DNA of 64,000 bases from Bacteroidales bacterium (GTDB lineage: Bacteria > Bacteroidota > Bacteroidia > Bacteroidales > F082). Below are positions 1-8,532 of the stretch, piece after piece. The DNA is taken from the NCBI GenBank assembly GCA_017395365.1, contig JAFPUN010000015.1, positions 1 through 64,000 on the forward strand, read 5' to 3'. Under the pieces are notes generated by a model, which was given only the letters and a program-made list of their open reading frames with translations, made no database searches and had not been told where the DNA came from. How positions within the stretch are numbered: position 1 is the first letter of the stretch; every line of letters begins with the position of its first letter. The translations under genes were made by a program, and so were the position numbers.

Positions 1-23
1 CCGTCCGGTCGAGGCCGCAGAGA

Positions 24-136
<113 letters not shown>

Positions 137-150
137 ACCCACAACGGAGA

Positions 151-174
151 GCCCGTCAGCACCTGCTGGCGGGC
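151..174 (+). terminator. rRNA operon terminator hairpin
   Basis: GCCCGTCAGC and GCTGGCGGGC form a 10-bp stem (one G-T pair) around an ACCT loop, 15 bases after the 5S gene, followed by TTATCTGTTTTC. Position and shape fit the intrinsic terminator of the rRNA operon. Confidence 0.8.
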
Positions 175-189
175 TTATCTGTTTTCGAG

Positions 190-239
190 CCCCACACTGA
201 GCCGTGTGGGGAAAATAGAATGCCGTGTCTTCGACACGG
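190..239. other. Two further perfect hairpins after the rRNA terminator
   Basis: CCCCACAC (190-197) pairs with GTGTGGGG (204-211) across a 6-base loop. CCGTGTC (223-229) pairs with GACACGG (233-239) across TTC. Together with the 151-174 hairpin they make three stems in a row between the rRNA operon and the porin gene. The first is followed by AAAA rather than a T-run, so it could also end leftward transcripts. Confidence 0.55.
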
Positions 240-347
240 GGCGCTGCAGCACAATAGAGACTCTTCCCTACCCTTCCCCGACCTTTCCACTTTTTAAATC
301 GCTTCATTCCCATTTTTTTTATTACTTTTACCGCCAAATTTGGAAGT

Positions 348-2420
348 ATGGCCCAAAGATTGGCTTTGTTTTTTATCTTGCTGTTTACCAGTTTGTTAGG
401 ATTTTCACAAAATCTTGAGCAAGATAGCATTGCCACAAAAAAAACAACGGTTACCCCTTCCCTGCCCATCGATTCAACCTTCGTCACCTATAACGCCTAC
501 CCCTTCGACAGCATTTTCCTCAACGCTTCGAAAATCGTAGACACCACGACTTTCCATACGGCAGACTTCGATTACTTGCAACGCGGCAACACCATCTATA
601 GCACCTTGAGCAACACAGGGATGGCCCACAAGTCAATGCGATTCAACCACCTGCACCAGGCTGGATTCGATATGACGCTGCCTGCTTTCCCGACCTACCT
701 ACTGAATGAGGGCAACATGGCTTCTTACATGTCCGTCCTACCCTACTCTGAAATCCGTTATCTCATGACCATCGGTGACCTCGAACAGCATTTCCACGCC
801 AGGTTTGGCCGTCAAGTCACCCCTCGCCTGCTCGTGTCGTTCGCATTCGACACCGATTACTCACCCGCTACCTTCAACAACAACAAAACCATCAATAACG
901 CTTTCTGGATCAACGCCAAGTACATCACCAAAAGCGAACGCTACGGCGTGTCGGCCCATTGGTACCGCAACAAACTCGAAATGGGCGAAAACGGTGGCAT
1001 CGTCAACGATGAGGCCTATAGCGAACACCAAGAGACTGACAACACCGTCATCCCTGTCAACCTCACAACTGCCACCAACTTCATCGTTTCCAGTGGGATA
1101 GGTTTAGAACATTATTTCAATCTACTCCCCAAAAAGACCATAACCACGAAAAAAGAAGCGCCTCGTGTCAAGAGCGATTCCATTGCGACATCACCCGTCT
1201 TCAACGACAGCATCCCGATGGACTCCCTACTCATCGACAGCATAAAAAGTATTGATAACCAAGATGTTGTTCAAGAAGTCAAGGTTAGAAAATTCACTCT
1301 TGGCAGGCTTTGTCACAGTTTCAGTTTTTTGAACAACAAACTATACTATAACGAGTCATCGCCTGGCGTTTCGTTCTACCAACCCTTCGACACCTTGATG
1401 AACGCCTCAAAATCGACCGACACCACATTGGTCAGGGCCATCAAGAACACGGTGAAATGGAGCAGTTTGGGCTACCAGAAATACAACGACGACATCCCCT
1501 TCTACCTCTACGCAGGCGTCACGCATGGCTTCTACCAAGTGAAACGCTACGACTATCTTGAGGGCGAGACCGTACTGGCACGCAACTACAACCAACTGAG
1601 TGTGAACGGCGGCATTATTGTCAACCTGTTCAAGTCGACACGCATCACGGGGCAAGCAGAGTTGATTACTTTGGGCTACCAAATCGGTGACTTCGACGTC
1701 AAAGGCCAATGGAAACAGTTTATCGGAACCAGCACCAAGAATTACGGTCAGGCTACCTTCGACATGGAACTCAAACGGCAGAGTGCCAATTGGTTCGAGG
1801 AAAGCTACTACTCCAACCATTTCCGCTGGGAGAACAATTTCAATGCCTCCACCTACCTGACCTTCAACTTGAGATACAGTTACAAGACCTATAGCATCGG
1901 AGTGAAGCAGACCAGCATCGCCAACATGATCTATTTTGGCACCGACGCTCGTCCCACACAAAACGATGGCATGTTTAGCATCCGTGAGGCTTACCTCAGT
2001 TTCTACCAACGCTTGGGTCGTTTCGAGTTGGAGGGATTCGCCAGCCTCCAAAAATCGAGCAACGAAGAGGTCATGCATCTCCCCTTGGTCTTGGGTCAGC
2101 TGAAAGTTGGCTATTCACAGCCCATCTTCCACAAGGCTGCCACGCTGCATCCCAGCATCACGGTACGCTATTTCACCAAATACTACGCTGATGCCTATAT
2201 GCCGGCCACACGTACCTTCTATCTGCAAAACGACGTGGAAATCGGCAACTTCCCCTTCATCGACTTGGCCTTGGCCATCAAGGTGAAGAAAGCCCATATC
2301 TATGCGGCATACAGCAACATGTTCCTGCTGACAGGCGACCACAATTCCTTCATCGCACCACACTACCCCATGCGCGACAGCAAGATATTCATCGGGGTCA
2401 ATTGGAGATTGTTCAACTAA
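348..2420 (+). CDS. Putative outer-membrane porin (Bacteroidota PF14121-like)
   Basis: A 690-residue exported protein. It starts with a signal peptide (MAQRLALFFILLFTSLLGFS, cleaved near Q21). The mature part has alternating hydrophobic/polar strands rich in Tyr, Phe and Asn (for example RYSYKTYSIGVKQTSIAN), typical of a beta-barrel, and ends in ...IGVNWRLFN with the C-terminal aromatic residue favoured by outer-membrane barrels. A Ser/Asp-rich stretch near residues 265-310 interrupts the strands. It resembles the Bacteroidota putative porin family known from genome annotation; substrate is unknown. The antiporter gene starts 12 bases after its stop, so the two may be co-transcribed. The ATG at 348 gives an intact signal peptide and is preferred. 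Confidence 0.8.
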   Translation: MAQRLALFFILLFTSLLGFSQNLEQDSIATKKTTVTPSLPIDSTFVTYNAYPFDSIFLNASKIVDTTTFHTADFDYLQRGNTIYSTLSNTGMAHKSMRFNHLHQAGFDMTLPAFPTYLLNEGNMASYMSVLPYSEIRYLMTIGDLEQHFHARFGRQVTPRLLVSFAFDTDYSPATFNNNKTINNAFWINAKYITKSERYGVSAHWYRNKLEMGENGGIVNDEAYSEHQETDNTVIPVNLTTATNFIVSSGIGLEHYFNLLPKKTITTKKEAPRVKSDSIATSPVFNDSIPMDSLLIDSIKSIDNQDVVQEVKVRKFTLGRLCHSFSFLNNKLYYNESSPGVSFYQPFDTLMNASKSTDTTLVRAIKNTVKWSSLGYQKYNDDIPFYLYAGVTHGFYQVKRYDYLEGETVLARNYNQLSVNGGIIVNLFKSTRITGQAELITLGYQIGDFDVKGQWKQFIGTSTKNYGQATFDMELKRQSANWFEESYYSNHFRWENNFNASTYLTFNLRYSYKTYSIGVKQTSIANMIYFGTDARPTQNDGMFSIREAYLSFYQRLGRFELEGFASLQKSSNEEVMHLPLVLGQLKVGYSQPIFHKAATLHPSITVRYFTKYYADAYMPATRTFYLQNDVEIGNFPFIDLALAIKVKKAHIYAAYSNMFLLTGDHNSFIAPHYPMRDSKIFIGVNWRLFN

Positions 2421-2432
2421 AAAAATGCCACC

Positions 2433-4001
2433 ATGATCCAAAGCACCCTCGTCCCCACAACCAACACATTATCAAGGCATAGCGACACACTCTCGCGGGC
2501 CGTTGACAGCATCGTCAACCAAGGTTCCTTGAACGAAGTGGTAGAGCAAGTGAGCAACAGCAGCTCGTCGCGTCAGATCGGGTTAACCATTGCCATCATT
2601 GGTCTGCTCATCTTCACGGCACACCTGTTCAGCGAAATCTTTAGCCGCAAGCGCATCCCCGACGTGCTGTTCCTCATCATCATCGGCCTACTCATTGGCC
2701 CCGTCTTCCATTGGCTCTCGCCCGACAGTTTGGGCAATGCTGGCAGCTTGTTTTCAGGCATCACCTTGGTGACCATCCTATTTGAGAGCGGTACACAGTT
2801 GAGGTTTAGTGCTTTAAAAGACTCATTTGGAGGAGCCTTAAAACTCACGGCCTTGAACTTTGTGCTGTCGGCTGTCGCCGTTTGGTTAGTAGGATGGTTC
2901 GTGTTGGACCTGGGTCCCATCATCAGCATGATATTAGGTTGCATGTTGGGTGGTACAGCCTCGGCGGTGGTCATTCCTATCGTCAGACAGATGCATATGT
3001 CGGAGAAGCCCGCCATCATGCTCATCCTGGAGGCGGCCATCGGCAATGTGTTCAGTATCGTACTGGCCTTGGCATTGATGCAGGCCATCAAGAGCAAGCA
3101 CCTTGAGTTTGGTGCCATCTTAGGCAACATCTTCTCATCGTTCATCCTCGCCACTGTAATGGGGCTTATCGGTGCTATCTTCTGGGCCTTGATTCTCGAC
3201 CAAATCCGCAACATCAAATACTCCATCCTGACGACCCCTGCCTTCGTGTTCATCATCTACGGCCTCAACGAATGGATGGGCTTCAGTGGTGCTATCGCGG
3301 CTCTGGCTTTCGGTATCGGATTGGCCAACATCGACGCCATCTACAATACTTGGCTCAAGAAATTCATCAAGAAGGTACCGGTCAACCTGAACGAGACCGA
3401 ACGCTCTTTGTTTTCGGAACTGGTGCTTCTGCTGAAGACCTTCTTCTTCATCTATGTCGGTATCTCCATCCAGTTGACCCAATGGGAACCCATCGTCATT
3501 GGATTGGGAATCAGCGCATTGCTATTCATCATTAGGATACCAGCTGTACGTTTCGCCATTTCAAAGCGAGATGGTATCCCCGACAAGGAACTCGCTTTCA
3601 TGTCGGCCCTCAACCCCAAGGGTCTGACCGCCGCCGTGTTGGCCACGCAAGCGCTCATCTACATCCCCAACATGGAAATCGCCATGTTTGCCCGCAACAT
3701 CGTGTTCTCGGTCATTCTTTTCAGCATTGTCATCAACTCTATCCTTATCCCTTTGATTGACAGGGAAAAATTGACCTACCGCATCTACATCAAGTTATTG
3801 AGTTTCAACCAAAAGATGAAAAACATCGTCTCCAAAACCAAGCAAGACGGAGAGAAATGGCACAAGAAACACTCAAGGGCTCATGAGTTTGTCGACGAAA
3901 TGTTTCATTCGGAAGTCATCACCGAAATCATTGAACAACAGGACAAGCCCGGTGCGGTGAGCAACAAAGCCGAGTCAAGCAACATGGACGTGGCGGATTA
4001 A
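2433..4001 (+). CDS. Cation:proton antiporter (CPA/NhaP type)
   Basis: A 522-residue inner-membrane protein. After a polar N-terminus of about 48 residues come roughly 12 hydrophobic segments, beginning with IGLTIAIIGLLIFTAHLFSE and the conserved RKRIPDVLFLIIIGLLIGP. These match the opening helices of monovalent cation/proton exchangers, and MILGCMLGGTASAVVIPIVR fits the family's ion-binding region. The C-terminus (after about residue 440) is charged and cytosolic. The family exchanges Na+ or K+ for H+ in pH and salt homeostasis; the ion cannot be told from sequence. It follows the porin gene closely. Confidence 0.88.
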   Translation: MIQSTLVPTTNTLSRHSDTLSRAVDSIVNQGSLNEVVEQVSNSSSSRQIGLTIAIIGLLIFTAHLFSEIFSRKRIPDVLFLIIIGLLIGPVFHWLSPDSLGNAGSLFSGITLVTILFESGTQLRFSALKDSFGGALKLTALNFVLSAVAVWLVGWFVLDLGPIISMILGCMLGGTASAVVIPIVRQMHMSEKPAIMLILEAAIGNVFSIVLALALMQAIKSKHLEFGAILGNIFSSFILATVMGLIGAIFWALILDQIRNIKYSILTTPAFVFIIYGLNEWMGFSGAIAALAFGIGLANIDAIYNTWLKKFIKKVPVNLNETERSLFSELVLLLKTFFFIYVGISIQLTQWEPIVIGLGISALLFIIRIPAVRFAISKRDGIPDKELAFMSALNPKGLTAAVLATQALIYIPNMEIAMFARNIVFSVILFSIVINSILIPLIDREKLTYRIYIKLLSFNQKMKNIVSKTKQDGEKWHKKHSRAHEFVDEMFHSEVITEIIEQQDKPGAVSNKAESSNMDVAD

Positions 4002-4041
4002 AAAAAGCATGCAGCTTCTTTTCTTTTTGGAAAAAGTGTAT

Positions 4042-4049
4042 TATCTTTG
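4042..4049 (+). promoter_or_regulatory. Bacteroidota -7 element (TATCTTTG)
   Basis: TATCTTTG matches the Bacteroidota -7 consensus TAnnTTTG and lies 20 bases before the kinase-AAA+ start codon. No clear -33 TTTG at the usual spacing was found. Confidence 0.6.
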
Positions 4050-4069
4050 CACATCAATTTTATTCCAAA

Positions 4070-5872
4070 ATGAGTATTTTCAACACTGGTGACTACGTAG
4101 GAGGCTACATAGTACAAAGCCTGATCAAACAAAACGAATACACCGAGACATATAAGACGGTGAATGCCAACGAGCAACCCTATTTCCTAAAGGTGTATAT
4201 CATGAAACGGACCCCTGCCAAGCTGGTCAACAACGACAGCCATGAGGTCCTAGAGATAGCCTTGCTCCAAAAGATACAACACGTCAACGTGGTTTCCCAT
4301 ATTGCCCATGGCAGCTTCAACACTATCGTCGGCGAATGCCAATACTTGGTTACCAACTATTTTACTGGTGAAGTGTTGACCGACAAGATTGCCAGAGAGG
4401 GTCGCATTGAACCAGAAAAAGCCGTGTCTATCTTCATGGGCATCCTTGAAGGCCTAAAGAGTTTGCATGATGCCGGCATCTGCCACAACGACATCACCCC
4501 GAGCAATATCATGTTGTCAGACACGATGGATGGCGCACCTGAAATCATCGACCTAGGCCATGCTTCGCAAGCTTGCGAAGGAACGACGCCCTTCGACAAT
4601 ACCGACCTCGATATCAGATACTGCGCCAACGGCAATTCGGCCAGCGTCTACAATGAGCGTACCGACCTCTTTTCGGCCACCGCCGTATTCTACACCATGC
4701 TTACTGGCCATGCGCCTTGGACCATTGACTTTGCCGAAAGCGACAGCTTTGTAACGAAGATGAACAAGATGAAGCGTTACAGGAAGGAGAATCCCGTCGA
4801 AATCTTGTCACTTCCTATCAATGACACCCTAAAATATATCCTTGAAAAAGGCCTGTCGCTTTCCACCTCAGAGTGCTACCGTTCGGCAAACGACTTGTTG
4901 CGCGACCTCAACGGACAAGGCGGCAGCAAAAAACCCGGAAAGATCAGCGAACACGCACAAGAAGAAGCCAAAGCCTCGGGCAAGAGCCAAGAATCGGAGA
5001 ACGAGCTGAAAATCCCGACCCAGAAAGGCACGGGCCACGGATTCGACGACATCGCCGGCATGCACGAACTGAAAGAGCTGCTGCAGCAGAAAGTCATCTT
5101 CGTGATCCAGAACAAGGAACTGTCAGAACAATACAGGCTGACACCGCCCAACGGCATGCTGCTATACGGACCTCCCGGCTGCGGCAAGTCGTTCTTCGCC
5201 GAGAAATTCGCTGAACAGACACAGTTCAATTTCATCCTCGTGAAGTCGTCCGACTTGGCCAGCATCTATGTGCATGGTAGCCAGGAAAAGATTGGACAAC
5301 TGTTCAAGCAAGCCGAAAAAGACGCTCCCACTGTGCTTTGCTTCGACGAGTTTGATGCCTTTGTGCCCAACCGTTCGTCAGCAGGAAGCGAGCATGTCAG
5401 CGGTGAAGTCAACGAGTTCCTCTCGCAACTCAACAATTGCTCGAAACGCGGCATCTTCGTGGTGGCTACCACCAACCGTCCCGACATGATCGACCCCGCC
5501 GTGTTGCGTACCGGACGACTCGACAAGCATATCTATGTGCCCCTCCCCGACCATGATGCCCGCAAAGAAATGTTTGCCATCCACATGAAAGGCAGACCTT
5601 TTGAGGAAAACAGCATCGACTTCGACCACCTCTCAGACCTGACCGATGGCTACATCGCTTCCGACATCGCCTACATCGTGAACGATGCTGCCATGACCGC
5701 GGCCTTCACCCGTTCAATGATCACCCAGGAATTGCTTGAAAGGGCCATAAGCGAGACCCGCCCCTCTATCAGTAAAGACACCTTGAAAATGTATGACACC
5801 ATCAGAGAAAAAATGGATGGTATAGAAAGAAGCAACCTTTTGCCAAGGATAGGCTTCAGAAAAGACGAATAA
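4070..5872 (+). CDS. Protein kinase-AAA+ ATPase fusion
   Basis: A 600-residue soluble two-domain protein. Residues about 8-280 form a eukaryote-like Ser/Thr kinase: probable beta-3 Lys41 (FLKVYI), catalytic loop HNDITPSN (H139, D141, N146) and a DLG magnesium motif at 161-163. The glycine-rich loop is degenerate. A charged linker (about 283-322) leads to an AAA+ domain: Walker A GPPGCGKS (367-374), Walker B VLCFDEFDA (422-430), sensor ATTNR (466-470) and arginine-finger region LRTGRLD (479-485), most like FtsH/Cdc48-type modules. No membrane segment or peptidase is seen. It has its own -7 element, and a YbjN-like gene follows 34 bases later. The kinase catalytic residues are present, so both halves may be active. 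Targets are unknown; remodelling gated by phosphorylation is an inference. Confidence 0.88.
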   Translation: MSIFNTGDYVGGYIVQSLIKQNEYTETYKTVNANEQPYFLKVYIMKRTPAKLVNNDSHEVLEIALLQKIQHVNVVSHIAHGSFNTIVGECQYLVTNYFTGEVLTDKIAREGRIEPEKAVSIFMGILEGLKSLHDAGICHNDITPSNIMLSDTMDGAPEIIDLGHASQACEGTTPFDNTDLDIRYCANGNSASVYNERTDLFSATAVFYTMLTGHAPWTIDFAESDSFVTKMNKMKRYRKENPVEILSLPINDTLKYILEKGLSLSTSECYRSANDLLRDLNGQGGSKKPGKISEHAQEEAKASGKSQESENELKIPTQKGTGHGFDDIAGMHELKELLQQKVIFVIQNKELSEQYRLTPPNGMLLYGPPGCGKSFFAEKFAEQTQFNFILVKSSDLASIYVHGSQEKIGQLFKQAEKDAPTVLCFDEFDAFVPNRSSAGSEHVSGEVNEFLSQLNNCSKRGIFVVATTNRPDMIDPAVLRTGRLDKHIYVPLPDHDARKEMFAIHMKGRPFEENSIDFDHLSDLTDGYIASDIAYIVNDAAMTAAFTRSMITQELLERAISETRPSISKDTLKMYDTIREKMDGIERSNLLPRIGFRKDE

Positions 5873-5906
5873 TCCACCTTAGTATTAATAATTAAACAAA
5901 ACGACT

Positions 5907-6284
5907 ATGACAACATCAGAAATGGTATTCGAATACCTGAAAAGCCAAGGCCTCATGCCGAAAATCGACGAAGACAATGACATCATCTTCAAGTATCAAA
6001 TGCTGACCTTCATCTACTTCAACAACGATGATGACGAGCAATTCTTCCGCTTGGCCCTGCCCGGCATCTTCGACGTCACCGAAGAAAATCGTGTCACTGT
6101 CCTTGAAGCCATAAACGAAACGAACAAGAGAATGAAAGTGGCCAAGGCCTACATCCCTAGAGACGACGTGTGGGTCGCTGCCGAGATTATGATGGACTCC
6201 ACACCCGTGTTGGACGACATGGTGCCGCGCCTGCTCGGCATCTTGACTGGCGCTCGCAGAGAATTCTACGATCAAATCGGATAA
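5907..6284 (+). CDS. YbjN-like small acidic protein
   Basis: A 125-residue soluble acidic protein without signal peptide. Its alpha/beta pattern (TSEMVFEYLKSQGLMPKIDE, then FKYQMLTFIYFNNDDDEQFF, then VLEAINETNKRMKVAKAY) fits the YbjN / type III secretion chaperone-like fold, which often serves as a small binding partner. It lies 34 bases after the kinase-AAA+ gene and ends at a strong terminator, so the pair forms a two-gene operon. It may be a chaperone or adaptor for the fusion protein. The family call rests on fold pattern only. Confidence 0.65.
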   Translation: MTTSEMVFEYLKSQGLMPKIDEDNDIIFKYQMLTFIYFNNDDDEQFFRLALPGIFDVTEENRVTVLEAINETNKRMKVAKAYIPRDDVWVAAEIMMDSTPVLDDMVPRLLGILTGARREFYDQIG

Positions 6285-6311
6285 TCGCGATACGATAAAT
6301 GCACTTTAAAA

Positions 6312-6345
6312 AATACTGCCAGTTACATGGCAGTATTTTTTTTAT
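6312..6345 (+). terminator. Intrinsic terminator after the YbjN-like gene
   Basis: AATACTGCCA (6312-6321) pairs perfectly with TGGCAGTATT (6328-6337) over a GTTACA loop and runs into a T-tract, ending the kinase-AAA+ operon. Confidence 0.9.
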
Positions 6346-6352
6346 TTATATA

Positions 6353-6367
6353 GTGTATAAATTACAC
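6353..6367. promoter_or_regulatory. Distal palindromic operator of the Nudix regulator gene
   Basis: GTGTATAAATTACAC has the inverted arms GTGTA/TACAC around a 5-base AT centre. The same arm pair recurs 64 bp downstream. Probable binding site of the adjacent NrtR-like regulator, by analogy with autoregulated NrtR genes. Confidence 0.65.
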
Positions 6368-6416
6368 GATTTAAACATCTAACAATCAAAATATTATAGT
6401 TAAATATCTATTAAAG

Positions 6417-6431
6417 GTGTAATTTTTACAC
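6417..6431. promoter_or_regulatory. Proximal palindromic operator of the Nudix regulator gene
   Basis: GTGTAATTTTTACAC carries the same GTGTA-N5-TACAC arms as 6353-6367. It sits 31 bases upstream of the -7 element, where bound protein would overlap the -33 region and block transcription. Confidence 0.65.
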
Positions 6432-6461
6432 ATTTTTTATGGTTACCATACAAAAAAGTTG

Positions 6462-6469
6462 TATTTTTG
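6462..6469 (+). promoter_or_regulatory. -7 element (TATTTTTG)
   Basis: TATTTTTG fits TAnnTTTG and lies 18 bases before the ATG at 6488. This argues against the in-frame TTG at 6467 as a start, since that codon overlaps the element. Confidence 0.65.
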
Positions 6470-6487
6470 CGTCAAAATTACACAATA

Positions 6488-7294
6488 ATGGGAAGACAAA
6501 GATACACTTACGACTATCCCCACCCTGCCGTGACCACCGACTGCGTGGTGTTTGGTTTCGATGGGCATGAGATGAAGATCCTGCTTATCGAGCGTGGCAT
6601 CGAGCCCTACAAAGGAATGTGGGCCTTGCCCGGAGGGTTCATCCGCATGGACGAGACCGCCGAGCAGTGCGCCCAGCGCGAGCTGCAAGAGGAGACAGGC
6701 CTCAATCTTTCCCTCCTTAAACAGTTCATGACCTTCAGCGAAGTGAACCGTGACCCGAGAGAGCGCGTCATCTCAATAGCCTTCTATGCCTTGGCCCGTA
6801 AATCTGACGTAAAAGGCGGCGACGACGCGGCACAGGCCCGATGGTTTGCGCTCAACGAAGCACCACGCTTGGCCTTCGACCATGACTACATCCTGCGCAA
6901 GGCCATGGAGAAACTTCGCGAGGACATCCACTTCGAGCCCATTGGCTTCGACTTGTTGGACAGTGAGTTTACCATGTCGGAACTGCAACGGCTTTACGAG
7001 GCCATCCTGGGCATCCAGTTCGACCGTCGCAACTTCCACAAGAAGATGCTGCAGACCGGTATCATCGAGGAAGCCGACGAAGACGAAACCGTCTTCTTTG
7101 GCAAGAACAGAGAGATGCGTAGCATGAGCATCGATGCCTTGTTTGGAGATAAAGACGAAGAGATGCCACGCCCCTGCCCCACTTCGCCCGACAGCAACAG
7201 CCGCACGACCCGCCGCTGGGGTACCAAGTTCCGCTTCAACAAGCGGCGCTATGACAAGTTTAAGGAAGATAATAACTTTAGACTGGAGTTTTAG
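6488..7294 (+). CDS. NrtR-like Nudix-domain transcriptional regulator
   Basis: A 268-residue protein in two parts. The N-terminal Nudix domain carries a complete Nudix box (GFIRMDE-x7-RELQEETGL, about residues 50-75); the C-terminal part from about residue 145 (FDLLDSEFTMSELQRLYEAI...FDRRNFHKKML) looks like the winged helix of the NrtR family. NrtR proteins sense ADP-ribose or related metabolites and repress NAD- or sugar-related genes. An Arg/Lys-rich tail follows. Two identical-arm palindromes precede the promoter, and the next two genes concern ADP-ribose, so autoregulation plus control of that cluster is likely. Because the Nudix box is intact, hydrolase activity cannot be excluded. Confidence 0.85.
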   Translation: MGRQRYTYDYPHPAVTTDCVVFGFDGHEMKILLIERGIEPYKGMWALPGGFIRMDETAEQCAQRELQEETGLNLSLLKQFMTFSEVNRDPRERVISIAFYALARKSDVKGGDDAAQARWFALNEAPRLAFDHDYILRKAMEKLREDIHFEPIGFDLLDSEFTMSELQRLYEAILGIQFDRRNFHKKMLQTGIIEEADEDETVFFGKNREMRSMSIDALFGDKDEEMPRPCPTSPDSNSRTTRRWGTKFRFNKRRYDKFKEDNNFRLEF

Positions 7295-7295
7295 G

Positions 7296-7344
<49 letters not shown>

Positions 7345-7376
7345 TAAATACTTAAATCACAATAAAACAATAAATT

Positions 7377-8474
7377 ATGGAAACAAACAACACTACCGTA
7401 AAGACGCAGGTCTATAACCTGATTATCCTTGACAAGAGCGGCTCGATGAGCAGCATCGCCAACGCTGCCATCTCGGGCTTCAACGAGACCGTGGGCGGCA
7501 TACGCTCAGCCCAAGAACGCTTCAAAGACACACAAGAGCACTTCGTCTCATTGATGATCTTCTGCAACTGCGAGAAGACTATGGTCTACGACATGGTGCC
7601 CGTCAACGAGGTTAAAGAGCTGACATCCAGGGAATACCGTCCCTGCTGCTGCACGCCCCTCTACGACGCCATGGGCATCAGCATCAACGCCCTGTACAAT
7701 GCCATCAAAGACAAGGAAGATGCCACCGCCGTGGTGACGGTCATCACCGATGGCTATGAGAACGCCTCGAAGGAATACAGCGGCAAAGCCATCAAGGCTT
7801 TGGTGGAGCGCATGAAGAACGAGGAAGGCTGGAACTTTGCCTACATCGGCACCAACCAAGACGTGGAAGCCACAGCCTCCTCGCTCAGCATCGACCACCA
7901 TATGTCGTTCCATGATGATGAGGTTGGCATGGCAGAGGCATGGGAAAAAGAACGGAAATCGAAGATGATGCTATTTGGCCGTTTCTCAGCCGACTTTGCC
8001 GCCACATCCGCCATGCCTTCAGCGATGCGAAAGATGCACCGCTCGCGTTCCAATCGCGAGAACCGCAACTATCACGAGATGAGCGAGTTCAGCAACCGCA
8101 TCACGCCTGAGCATATCACAAGCCTTAAGAGCAACGAGATTTTCGTCTTCGGCAGCAACCTCGCCGGCGCCCATGCTGGTGGTGCAGCCTATCTCGCCTA
8201 CCAGAGATTTGGTGCCGTCATGGGCCAAGGCATTGGCCTGCAAGGACAAAGCTACGCCATCCCGACCATGCAAGGCGACACAAACACCATCCTGCCTTAT
8301 GTAGAGGAATTCATCATCTTTGCCAAGCAACATCCCGAGTTGACCTTCCTGGTCACCAAGATAGGTTGCGGCATTGCCGGCTTCATCCCAGCAGAGATTG
8401 CACCTTTGTTTGCCGGTGCCGTCGAAGTGGAGAATATCCATCTGCCGATGGATTTTTGGAAGGAATTGGTGTAA
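7377..8474 (+). CDS. VWA domain fused to A1S_2505-like (possible ADP-ribose-binding) domain
   Basis: A 365-residue soluble protein. Residues about 10-200 form a von Willebrand A domain with a metal site DKSGSMS near residue 19 and ITDGYENAS near 122. After a Met/Arg-rich linker, residues about 248-365 (EIFVFGSNLAGAHAGGAAY, GQGIGLQGQSYAIPT, FLVTKIGCGIAGF) match the pattern of A1S_2505-type phage-associated proteins, whose Gly-rich loops recall macro domains. The neighbours, a Nudix ADP-ribose sensor and an ADP-ribosylglycohydrolase, support a role in handling ADP-ribose or ADP-ribosylated targets. Exact ligand and activity are unknown. The fusion of these two domains is the notable point. Confidence 0.75.
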   Translation: METNNTTVKTQVYNLIILDKSGSMSSIANAAISGFNETVGGIRSAQERFKDTQEHFVSLMIFCNCEKTMVYDMVPVNEVKELTSREYRPCCCTPLYDAMGISINALYNAIKDKEDATAVVTVITDGYENASKEYSGKAIKALVERMKNEEGWNFAYIGTNQDVEATASSLSIDHHMSFHDDEVGMAEAWEKERKSKMMLFGRFSADFAATSAMPSAMRKMHRSRSNRENRNYHEMSEFSNRITPEHITSLKSNEIFVFGSNLAGAHAGGAAYLAYQRFGAVMGQGIGLQGQSYAIPTMQGDTNTILPYVEEFIIFAKQHPELTFLVTKIGCGIAGFIPAEIAPLFAGAVEVENIHLPMDFWKELV

Positions 8475-8532
8475 TTAGTTGAGAGTTGAGTGTTTAGAGT
8501 TTAGAGTTAAAATTCATATAAAAGAATAAAAT

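Noticed and set aside
6467-6488. TTG at 6467 as start of the Nudix regulator
   Set aside because: It overlaps the -7 element TATTTTTG; the ATG at 6488 is used.
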